NCBI GenBank assembly: GCA_020633465.1
Contig: JACKDN010000006.1
Location: 1 to 64,000 of the forward strand
Direction: 5' to 3'
Source: Myxococcales bacterium
GTDB lineage: Bacteria > Myxococcota_A > Bradymonadia > UBA7976 > UBA1532
Length of the DNA: 64,000 nucleotides
In this document: positions 57,486-64,000 of the stretch, piece by piece
Numbering within the stretch: position 1 is the first letter of the stretch
How the letters are laid out: each line of letters begins with the position of its first letter
The notes under the pieces: generated by a model
What the model was told of the DNA's origin: nothing
The model's input: only the letters and a program-made list of their open reading frames with translations
Database searches by the model: none
Made by a program: the position numbers and the translations under genes

Positions 57486-58154
57486 TCAGGCGACGGCGGC
57501 CAGGGCGCCGTGCAGCCGCCGGGACAGCGCGTCGACCGACGCGTGGGCGGCGAACTCGACGCCGAGGCGGATGGCGTCGCCGTCGACCACCGCGCTGCGC
57601 ACGCGGGCGGGCAGCTGCATCTCACCGTCACCGAAGTCGAGGCACACGGTGAACACCTGGCCGGTGACGAAGCCGTCGGCGGCGTCGATCTGCAGGCCGA
57701 CGCCGCCCATGGAGATATCGAGCGCGCGCGCCGACGTGCGCACCCCGTCGTGGTCGAGCTCGATGCGCGCGCCCAGATCGCCCTCGATGCGCACGTCGCG
57801 CCGGCCCGGGTAGAAGACGGCGAGGCTCGGCACGCGCAGGCGCGCGGTCGGCACGCCGTCGGCCTGGAAGACGCTCGAGACGACCGTGCGGACGCCGGTG
57901 TAGCGCAGCCCGCGGTGATCGGTGAGGGCCACCGCCTCGCCCTCGGCGAAGGGGCACGGCACCTCGAAGCGCAGCGTCAACGGGCCGACGAGGCGGGCGA
58001 CCTCGACGCGCCCGCCGTCGCCGGCCACCAGCACCTCGCGGCCCACCAGCCGCGCCACCGCGCGGGAGAGGTCGCCCGGGGCGCGCAGCACCTCGGCGCC
58101 GCGCACGTCGCGCAGGAAGGGATCGAAGCCCGGGACGCGGTCGTGTGCCTTCAT
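57486..58154 (-). CDS. PilZ-domain protein
   Basis: A 222-residue protein; the start at 58154 has GGGAGG upstream. Residues 30-115 look like a YcgR-N-type barrel. The C-terminal PilZ domain shows YPGRRDVRIEGDL (the Arg-containing c-di-GMP-binding start), ARALDISMGGVGLQI (the DxSxxG box) and RLGVEFAAHASVDALSRRLH. It is expected to bind cyclic di-GMP and act on motility or envelope targets. It converges with the anti-sigma gene, directly abutting it. Confidence 0.85.
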   Translation of the reverse strand: MKAHDRVPGFDPFLRDVRGAEVLRAPGDLSRAVARLVGREVLVAGDGGRVEVARLVGPLTLRFEVPCPFAEGEAVALTDHRGLRYTGVRTVVSSVFQADGVPTARLRVPSLAVFYPGRRDVRIEGDLGARIELDHDGVRTSARALDISMGGVGLQIDAADGFVTGQVFTVCLDFGDGEMQLPARVRSAVVDGDAIRLGVEFAAHASVDALSRRLHGALAAVA

Positions 58155-58291
58155 GGAGAACCTCCCCCTCTTCGTGTCTGCGCAACGGCCCATCTCGCGT
58201 GCTCCTTGAACCCCGCGTCCCCCGCCACCCAGGAGCCTGTTGCGCATAGAGGGGTCGAGCGGGGTGCGTCACCGAAAGCTCGGATCAAGGC

Positions 58292-58333
58292 GCGAAAGCA
58301 TGACGATATCCGAAGATATCGCCTTGCTTTCGC
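58292..58333. repeat. two-stage palindrome inside the element
   Basis: GCGAAAGCA (58292-58300) pairs with TGCTTTCGC (58325-58333), and inside them CGATATC (58304-58310) pairs with GATATCG (58315-58321) around CGAA. Sixteen base pairs, with a symmetric three-base internal loop. Confidence 0.8.
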
Positions 58334-58347
58334 AACGCCGAGCCGAG

Positions 58348-58382
58348 CATTCGGGGGCGTGCACCGCGAAGTGCCCCGAATG
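58348..58382. repeat. 9-bp palindrome inside the element
   Basis: CATTCGGGG (58348-58356) and CCCCGAATG (58374-58382) are exact reverse complements with a 17-base loop, immediately inside the right terminal repeat. Confidence 0.75.
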
Positions 58383-58460
58383 TGCAACAGGCTCCCAGCC
58401 CTTGCACCCGCCGGCCCCCTCGTCGTAACGGTGAGCCGCCACGGCGCGCTGAGGCACCCG

Positions 58461-59639
58461 ATGGATCCGGTCTGGTGCGAGGTCGACATCGACGCCCTCG
58501 CCGACAACATCCGCACCTTCCGCCGGCTGGTGGGGCCCGACGTCCGTCTGGCCCCGGCCGTGAAGGGCAACGCCTACGGGCACGGTCTCGTTCCCGCCGC
58601 CCGCGCCTTCCTGACGGCCGGCGCGGACTGGCTTTGCGTGCACGGCGTCGACGAAGTGCGCGCCCTGCGCGACGCCGGGGTGGACGCGCCCCTCTACCTG
58701 GTGGGCCCGGTCCTGCTGCACGACCTGCCCGCGGTCGCCGCCCTGGGCGCCCGCATGGTGGTCTACAACCGCGAGACGGTCGATCGCCTCGTCGCCCTCG
58801 ACGTGCCCGCGCGGCTGCACCTGAAGATCGAGACGGGCAACCACCGCCAGGGCCTGCCCCTGCCCGAGGCCCTCGCCCTCGCCGAGCGCATCGCCGCCGC
58901 GCCGCACCTCGAGCTCGAGGGCGTCGCCAGCCACTTCGCCAACATCGAGGACACCACCGACCACCGCTACGCCCGCGCCCAGCTCGCCGCCTTCGAGCAG
59001 GCGGTCGAGGCCCTGCGCGCCGCGGGCCACCCGGTGCCCATCCGCCACCTGTCCAACAGCGCCGCCGCCCTGCTGTGGCCCGACCAGCGCTTCGAGATGG
59101 TGCGCCTGGGCATCAGCGCCTACGGTCTGTGGCCCTCGAAGGAGACGAAGGTGGCCGCCACCCTGGCCGGCCGCGGCGATCTGCGCCTGCGCCCCGCCCT
59201 GGCCTGGAAGACGCGCGTGGCCCAGGTGAAGGCCGTGCCCGAGGGCGCCTTCGTCGGCTACGGCTGCAGCTTCATGACCACCCACCCCACCCGCCTGGCC
59301 ATCCTGCCGGTGGGCTACTACGACGGCTACGACCGCAAGCTGAGCAACATCGCCCACGTGCTGGTGCGCGGCCGCCGGGCGCCCGTGCGCGGGCGCGTGT
59401 GCATGAACCTGATCATGGTCGACGTGACCGACGTGCCCGACGTGGCGCTCGAGGACGAGGTCGTCCTGCTCGGCCGCCAGGGCGACGACGTCGTCACCGC
59501 CGAGATGCTGGGGGATTGGGCGGGCACCATCAACTACGAGGTCGTCACGCGCGTTGGCGGCCACGTCCCCCGCCGCCCGGTCCACGGCGGCGCCGCGCCC
59601 CCCGACGACGATCCGGGCTACCGCCCGCCGAGGCCCTGA
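58461..59639 (+). CDS. alr: alanine racemase
   Basis: A 392-residue PLP enzyme making D-alanine for peptidoglycan. MDPVWCEVDIDALADNIRTF is the usual start; the PLP Lys is K35 in VKGNAYGHG. Other motifs are LHLKIETGNHRQGLPLPEAL, ASHFANIEDT, RLGISAYGLWPS and, at the end, GYGCSFMTTHPTRLAILPVG with the second catalytic Tyr, and VRGRVCMNLIMVDVT. An in-frame GTG about 30 bases earlier is possible. Its last 22 bases overlap, in antisense, the end of the kinase gene. Confidence 0.94.
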   Translation: MDPVWCEVDIDALADNIRTFRRLVGPDVRLAPAVKGNAYGHGLVPAARAFLTAGADWLCVHGVDEVRALRDAGVDAPLYLVGPVLLHDLPAVAALGARMVVYNRETVDRLVALDVPARLHLKIETGNHRQGLPLPEALALAERIAAAPHLELEGVASHFANIEDTTDHRYARAQLAAFEQAVEALRAAGHPVPIRHLSNSAAALLWPDQRFEMVRLGISAYGLWPSKETKVAATLAGRGDLRLRPALAWKTRVAQVKAVPEGAFVGYGCSFMTTHPTRLAILPVGYYDGYDRKLSNIAHVLVRGRRAPVRGRVCMNLIMVDVTDVPDVALEDEVVLLGRQGDDVVTAEMLGDWAGTINYEVVTRVGGHVPRRPVHGGAAPPDDDPGYRPPRP

Positions 59640-62023
59640 AGCGCCGCGTCGATGTCCAGCGCCAGCCGGAACCCCAGATCGCGCGCGCCCCGGTCGACCT
59701 TCGCGAACCGGCGCACCGCCAGGTGGCACTCGGCCCGGCGTGAGTCGAAGCCCCCGCCCTTCACCGCCCGCTGCCGCGCGTCGCGCGGGTGCTCGGTGGC
59801 CGTCCACTCGCGCACCCCGCCGGCCAGATCGCGCACCCCGAAGGGGCTCTCGTCGCTCTCGTTGCCCACCGCGCTCGGCGCGCCGCCCTCGGGCCCGTCG
59901 GCGCAGCGGCACAGCGTCGCGTCCCAGCGATCGCCCCACGGATAGGCCCGCCCGTCGGCCCCGCGCGCGGCCCGCTCCCACTCGGCCGCCGTGGGCAGGC
60001 GCCAAGGCAGCCCGTCCCGCTCGGCGCGCCAGGCCAGGTAGCTCTGCACGTCGTGCAGCGACACGCCGGTGACCGGGTTGCCCCCGTACTGATCGGGGTG
60101 CGCGCGGCCGTCCGGGCCCGTCTGCCAGCCCTCGCCCCCGCCCGGCACGTGGCGCTGCGCGCGCCCGGTCTCGCCGGCCTCGAACAGCGCGTCGAGGAAG
60201 GCCGCGTAGTCCGCCACCGTCACCGGGCAGCGCCCGATGAGGAAGGCCCCCGCCGCCTGCCGCGCGCGCGGCGCGGTCTCGAGCTCCGGGTTGTTGTCGC
60301 CCGACCACCACGCCCCGGCCGGCACCTGCACCATGCCCGCGGGCAGCGTCCCCTCGGGCATCAGCCGCACCTCGACCTCGGCGGTCTCCTGCCGGGTCAG
60401 ATGCACCGGCACCCGCAGCTCGTGGAAGCCGCGCCGCTCGAGCACGACGACGTAGCTGCCCATGGCCAGCGGCTCGAGGTTCACCGGCGTCTGTCCGCAG
60501 GCGCGCGGATCCGAGGGCACCAGCCGGTGCCCGGCCGGCGTGTGGCGATACAGCGTCACCGCCGCGCCCGGCGGATCGGTCACCAGCCTCAGCGCCCCGT
60601 CGCCGGTGAGCGCCGCCTGCAGGGCCCCGCTTCGATCGTGCTGCTGCGCCAGCCCGCGGTACAGCACCATGGTCGGCCGGTCGTCGGCCCGCTCGGCCTC
60701 GAGGAAGCGATACCAGAACAGATCGCGCAGCCCCTCGTGCGCCTCGCGGTGGTCGGGCACCTCGTTGAGGATCTGCTGGTAGTGCGCGACCGCGTTCTCG
60801 AAGGCGTGGGCCACGTCGCGCTCGAGCGCCGCCTGCGCGGCCTGCCGCGACCACAGCGCCTCGAGGTCGTCGGGCGCGTCGAAGGGCAGGCGCAGCGACG
60901 CGGCCTCGGCCACCTCGCGCGCCACCCGCCGCCGCCGCCGCGCCAGCTCGCGGAAGGTCTGCCCCGCCCGCGCGGCCTCGCGCAGCGCCCGCGCCGCCCC
61001 GCGCACCCGGTGCATCGACGTGCGCGTGCCCACCAGGCTGGCCTCGACCTCGTCGCGCAGCGCCGCCGCCGTCGGGTAGCGGTCCATGGGATCGCGCGCC
61101 ATCGCCCGCAGCACCACCGCCTCGAGCTCGGCGGTGATGCCGGCGTCCGGCGCGGCCTGCGCCGGCGGCACCAGCGCCCCCTGCCGCACCTGCCGCAGCA
61201 CCTCCTGCGTCGGGCCCCCGAAGGGCGGCCGCAGCGTCAGCAGCTCGTACAGGATGGCGCCCAGCGCGTAGACGTCGGTGCGATCCCCCAGCGCGTCGAC
61301 GAGGCCCATCGCCTGCTCGGGGCTCATGTAGGCCGGCGTGCCCTGGATGTCGCCCACGCGGGTGCGGAACACCGCGTCGTCCGGGCGCCCGCCGACCACC
61401 GGCTGAGGCACGTCGGTCGACACGATCTTCGCCAGCCCCCAGTCCATCACGAACACCTCGTCGAAGTTGCCGAGCATGATGTTCTCGGGCTTCAGGTCGC
61501 GATGGATCACCCCGCGCGCGTGCGCGTAGGCGACGGTCATGCACACCTGCATGAACAGGTTCAGCAGCCGCGCCCGGCTGAAGCGCCGCACGGCGTCGGG
61601 ATCGCCGCCGCGCAGCCCCTCGAGGATGGCGTGCAGCGTGCGCCCCTCGATCAGCTGCATCGTGAAGAAGGGCACCTCGTCCTTGCCGACCCCGATCTCG
61701 TAGACCGCCGCGATGCCCGGGTGCGACAGCTGGGCGGTGATGCGCGCCTCGTCGAGGAAGCGGGCCGCCGCGTTGGGCACGCGGGCCTCGGTGCTCAGCT
61801 TCTTGAGGGCGACGAGGCGCTGCAGCGAGAGGTCGCGGGCCACCTGCACGACGCCCATGCTGCCCCGCGCCAGATCCCGGACGATCTCGTAGCGGTCGAC
61901 CAGGCCGGGCAGCTCGATGGGCAGGGCCTCGGGGATGGCGTCCCAGCCGTCGGTCTGGTCCTGCGCGATGACGGCCGTGCCGCCCCCCGCGGGCGGATCG
62001 TCGGGCTTGCGCTGGTCGGCCAT
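59618..62023 (-). CDS. Ser/Thr kinase fused to a formylglycine-generating-enzyme-like (SUMF1) domain
   Basis: An 801-residue protein. The kinase spans about 45-320: DLARGSMGVVQVARD, K74 in VALKKL, D176 in HRDLKPEN, DWG (194-196, a variant of DFG common in this group), AYMSPEQAMG. A helical linker with TPR-like sequence (AHYQQILNEVPDHREAHEGL) follows, then a PEGA-like beta segment. Residues about 550-800 are an FGE-sulfatase domain: PAGAWWSGDNNPELETAPRA, PVTGVSLHDVQSYLAWRAER, LPTAAEWERAARGADGRAYP, GVRDLAGGVREWTATEHP, VKGGGFDSRRAECHLAVRR. The Cys pair of true FGEs is not evident, so this is likely a binding domain. Confidence 0.92.
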   Translation of the reverse strand: MADQRKPDDPPAGGGTAVIAQDQTDGWDAIPEALPIELPGLVDRYEIVRDLARGSMGVVQVARDLSLQRLVALKKLSTEARVPNAAARFLDEARITAQLSHPGIAAVYEIGVGKDEVPFFTMQLIEGRTLHAILEGLRGGDPDAVRRFSRARLLNLFMQVCMTVAYAHARGVIHRDLKPENIMLGNFDEVFVMDWGLAKIVSTDVPQPVVGGRPDDAVFRTRVGDIQGTPAYMSPEQAMGLVDALGDRTDVYALGAILYELLTLRPPFGGPTQEVLRQVRQGALVPPAQAAPDAGITAELEAVVLRAMARDPMDRYPTAAALRDEVEASLVGTRTSMHRVRGAARALREAARAGQTFRELARRRRRVAREVAEAASLRLPFDAPDDLEALWSRQAAQAALERDVAHAFENAVAHYQQILNEVPDHREAHEGLRDLFWYRFLEAERADDRPTMVLYRGLAQQHDRSGALQAALTGDGALRLVTDPPGAAVTLYRHTPAGHRLVPSDPRACGQTPVNLEPLAMGSYVVVLERRGFHELRVPVHLTRQETAEVEVRLMPEGTLPAGMVQVPAGAWWSGDNNPELETAPRARQAAGAFLIGRCPVTVADYAAFLDALFEAGETGRAQRHVPGGGEGWQTGPDGRAHPDQYGGNPVTGVSLHDVQSYLAWRAERDGLPWRLPTAAEWERAARGADGRAYPWGDRWDATLCRCADGPEGGAPSAVGNESDESPFGVRDLAGGVREWTATEHPRDARQRAVKGGGFDSRRAECHLAVRRFAKVDRGARDLGFRLALDIDAALQGLGGR

Positions 62024-62065
62024 CCGGCGGCCTCTCTCCCCGGGGTGTGGGCGAAGGGTATCAGA

Positions 62066-62803
62066 TCAACCCGGGCGCCGGGTGGGCGCGCCGAGCAGCA
62101 GCAGGAACACGTAAAGGGGCGTCACCGCGAGGGCGATCGACTTGACGTTCAGCCCGGCCCGGACGCTGGTGTCGAGGAAGTACACCCGCGCGGTGTCGGG
62201 CAGGCCCATGTGCTCGCGGTACAGCGGCACGAAGGGCCCCTCGGCTTGCCCCTCGGGGGTCTTCTGCACCGTGCGCAGGTCGTCGCGCAGCCGCCCGGTG
62301 ACCCGCACCTTCACCGTCGGCGGCTCGTCGTTGGTGACCACCAGCAGGCGCCCCTCGTAGGCGTCGAGCGGCACGAGGTAGCGGTCGCCCTCGGTGCCGC
62401 GGATGCGGTACAGCGCCTCGTGCATCGGCACGCCGGTCGCCGCGTAGAAGTCGAGGGGCACGTCCTCGGGGCCCAGCAGCGCCGCGGGCTCGAGCGCGAC
62501 GTAGCCCTCGCGCGCCTGCGCCACCGCGTGCAGGACGGCGGCCGCCGTGGCGACGCCCACGATGCCCAAGAGCACGCCCTTCGCCCGCGGGCTCAGCACC
62601 GCCTTGTCGCGTCGCCCCTGCGGCGGCCGCGGGCGCAGCCGGATGAAGCGCGCGCCGAGCACGAGCACGCCCACCAGGGCGCCGACCGGCACCGCGTCGG
62701 CCCGCAGCGGGCCCGCGCCGAAGAAGCGCGTCAGCACCCAGGCGAGGACGCCGGCGGCGGCCGCGCCGACCATCCACGCCTGCCCTCGGGTGAGTCGCGC
62801 CAT
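62066..62803 (-). CDS. membrane protein, unknown function
   Basis: A 245-residue protein. The start at 62803 follows from the hydrophobic onset (MARLTRGQAWMVGAAAAGVL). Helices at about 10-30, 35-55 and 75-95 flank a periplasmic alpha/beta part (FYAATGVPMHEALYRIRGTE, RYLVPLDAYEGRLLVVTNDE), and a last helix (IALAVTPLYVFLLLLGAP) ends it. No family recognised. It is 42 bases upstream-to-downstream of the kinase gene on the same strand (its stop is at 62066, the kinase start at 62023), so the two may be cotranscribed. Confidence 0.62.
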   Translation of the reverse strand: MARLTRGQAWMVGAAAAGVLAWVLTRFFGAGPLRADAVPVGALVGVLVLGARFIRLRPRPPQGRRDKAVLSPRAKGVLLGIVGVATAAAVLHAVAQAREGYVALEPAALLGPEDVPLDFYAATGVPMHEALYRIRGTEGDRYLVPLDAYEGRLLVVTNDEPPTVKVRVTGRLRDDLRTVQKTPEGQAEGPFVPLYREHMGLPDTARVYFLDTSVRAGLNVKSIALAVTPLYVFLLLLGAPTRRPG

Positions 62804-62948
62804 GGGGCCGAGCGTCCCCCGAGCGCGCCCGGCGCGCAACCTCTTCGCGGGCCTCGCGCGCCCGCCGAAAAGGCTTGCGCCGGATCACCACTTTTTGATG
62901 GAAGGGAGGCGAACCGCGCCACGCGGTCACTGAAGAACCGGGGGAAAG

Positions 62949-64000
62949 ATGAGGAGCAAGCTGGGATGGGGCCTCTTGGTCGCGGCCTTGGCGCTGTGGA
63001 CCACGGGCTGCGACGACACCACCGATCCGGCGGGCGCGGACGCCTCGCCCGGCGCGGGCGGTGAGGGCGGCGGCGCCGGCGGCATGGGCGGCGGCGCGGG
63101 CGGCGAAGGCGGCGCGCCGGCGGCATGGGCGGCGGCGCGGGCGGCATGGGCGGCGGCGCCGGTGGCATGGGCGGCGGCGCGGGCGGCATGGGCGGCGGCG
63201 CGGCGGCGCGGGCGGCGGCATGGGCGGCATGGGCGGCACGCCCCCGCTCGAGGGCTGCGACCTGTACTGCTCGCTGATGGCCGAGAACTGTCCCGACGCC
63301 TTCGCCGACGCGGCGGCCTGTCAAGAGGCCTGCGGCACCTACGCCAGCGACGGCACCGAGGGTGACACCGAGGGTGACACCCTGCAGTGCCGCATCTACC
63401 ACGCGGGCGTGGCGGCGGACGACGCCGCCCTGCACTGCCCCCACGCCGGCCCGGACGGCGGCGGCGTGTGCAGCGAGCCCTGCAACGACTACTGCGCCGA
63501 CATGATGGCCAACTGCCCGGACGCCTACCCCGACGAGGCGGCCTGCATCGCCACCTGCGCGCTGTTCCCCACCGAGGGCGCGCGCGGCGACACCGACGGC
63601 AACTCGGTGCACTGCCGGGCCTACCACGCCGGCGCGGCGGCCGAGGACGCGGCGCTGCACTGCCCCCACGCCAGCAGCAACGGCGGCGGGGTGTGCGGTG
63701 ACTACTGCGAGAACTACTGCGGCATCATCATGCAGACCTGCGAGGGCAGCTACGCCGACATGGACGACTGCATGGCCAACTGCGCCGCGCTGCCGGCCGA
63801 CGGCGAGTGGAGCGCCATCGACGGCGACAGCGTGCAGTGCCGCACCTACCACGCCACCTTCCCGGCCCTGGGCGACAGCGACCTGCACTGCCCCCACGCC
63901 GGCGCCGACGGCGGCTCGGTGTGCGGCAGCTACTGCGAGGTGTACTGCAACCGCGTGGGCGAGAACTGCCCCGGGCTGTACGCCGACGAGGCCGAGTGCA
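62949..64000 (+). CDS. Gly-rich, Cys-repeat lipoprotein (partial, frameshifted)
   Basis: The gene runs off the window. MRSKLGWGLLVAALALWTTGC gives a lipobox. Residues 30-95 are a Gly/Met low-complexity run (GGMGGGAG units), where the frame shifts near 63115 and again near 63200. From 63240, in the third position of the frame set starting at 63241, a Cys-rich module of about 75 residues repeats at least three times with a fourth begun: C..YC..M..NCP, Y.DEA.C...C, VQCR.YHAG.AA.D.ALHCPHAG, GG.VCG. Repeat joins fall near 63470, 63700 and 63930. The first repeat contains a 12-base tandem duplication (GTEGDTEGDT). No known family recognised. Confidence 0.68.

Larger units (their letters stand above)
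58232..58395. repeat. 164-bp inverted-repeat-bounded palindromic element (MITE/REP-like)
   Basis: Terminal repeats GGAGCCTGTTGCGCA (58232-58246) and TGTGCAACAGGCTCC (58381-58395) are reverse complements at 14 of 15 positions. Inside are two strong hairpins (see separate entries) and a small one (CCGA/TCGG, 58272-58283). It fills most of the 306-base gap between the PilZ and alr genes, is less GC-rich than its surroundings, and encodes nothing I can support. It looks like a small non-autonomous mobile or repeated element; no second copy is in this window. Confidence 0.6.

Noticed and set aside
58240..58428. 62-codon open frame with a CxxC-like motif in the palindromic element
   Set aside because: It reads through the hairpins and the terminal repeat; no ribosome-binding site or similarity seen.
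62871..62903. Promoter boxes before the Cys-repeat lipoprotein gene
   Set aside because: TTGCGC at 62875 has no acceptable -10 box at 16-18 bases.
59789..63064. Plus-strand open frame of about 1090 codons opposite the kinase-FGE gene
   Set aside because: Composition of an antisense frame; the minus strand holds clear kinase and FGE motifs.

Overview
The window is about 64 kb of very GC-rich DNA, apparently a bacterial chromosome and most likely from a member of the Myxococcota (myxobacteria and relatives). The grounds are: two Hanks-type Ser/Thr kinases with large non-kinase parts; a protein ending in a MYXO-CTERM-like tail (Cys, hydrophobic stretch, Arg cluster); Gly-rich and Cys-rich lipoproteins; PEGA, AsmA and HEAT proteins; and a dTMP kinase with a GTTT-type P-loop. 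I could not run a taxonomic search. I see no rRNA, tRNA, CRISPR array, transposase or phage gene.

Layout. 1-1.7 kb: two small hypotheticals and a Uma2-type nuclease. 1.75-8.0 kb (minus): dnaE, an IHF/HU protein, an FAD oxidoreductase and purM. 8.1-10.6 kb (plus): a tightly overlapping trio of two glycosyltransferases and folC. 10.6-12.8 kb (minus): flavin reductase and hybrid sensor kinase. 12.9-15.7 kb: lptD-like gene and a CPBP membrane protein. 15.7-28.4 kb: AMIN protein, degenerate ATPase-like protein, HEAT lipoprotein, a crotonase-thymidylate kinase fusion, PDZ protein, membrane proteins, PpiC-type isomerase, MYXO-CTERM-like IPT/TIG protein, a many-times frameshifted lipoprotein gene and a Ser/Thr kinase. 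27.9-38.6 kb: zinc-ribbon membrane protein, PEGA protein, AsmA protein, outer-membrane protein, argH, FN3-like lipoprotein and gamma-glutamyltransferase. 38.6-47.7 kb: HEAT-repeat and degenerate HD-type proteins, a kynureninase-like enzyme and YqgE/AlgH.

47.7-56.2 kb is the most coherent accessory system. A five-gene minus-strand operon encodes a BlaI-type repressor, an M56 (BlaR1-type) protease and a complete CusC-CusB-CusA tripartite metal efflux pump. Opposite it lies an EamA-type transporter with a His-rich tail. Two near-identical palindromes (TACTAC-N5-GTAGTA/G) mark the divergent promoter and the start of cusC, which suggests repression by BlaI and relief by proteolysis in response to metal stress. 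56.2-64 kb: ECF sigma factor with a probable membrane anti-sigma factor, a PilZ protein, an inverted-repeat-bounded palindromic element, alr, a kinase-formylglycine-enzyme fusion, a membrane protein and the start of a Cys-rich repeat lipoprotein.

Many otherwise convincing genes are interrupted by single-base shifts, mostly in G or C runs (about 27.29, 36.34, 45.28, 51.44, 52.77, 54.22, 55.75 and 63.1 kb, and repeatedly in 24.5-25.6 kb). Base-level indel errors from an unpolished assembly are the simplest explanation, so those genes should be read as probably intact in the organism. All start sites are inferred from frame, ribosome-binding sites and overlaps.
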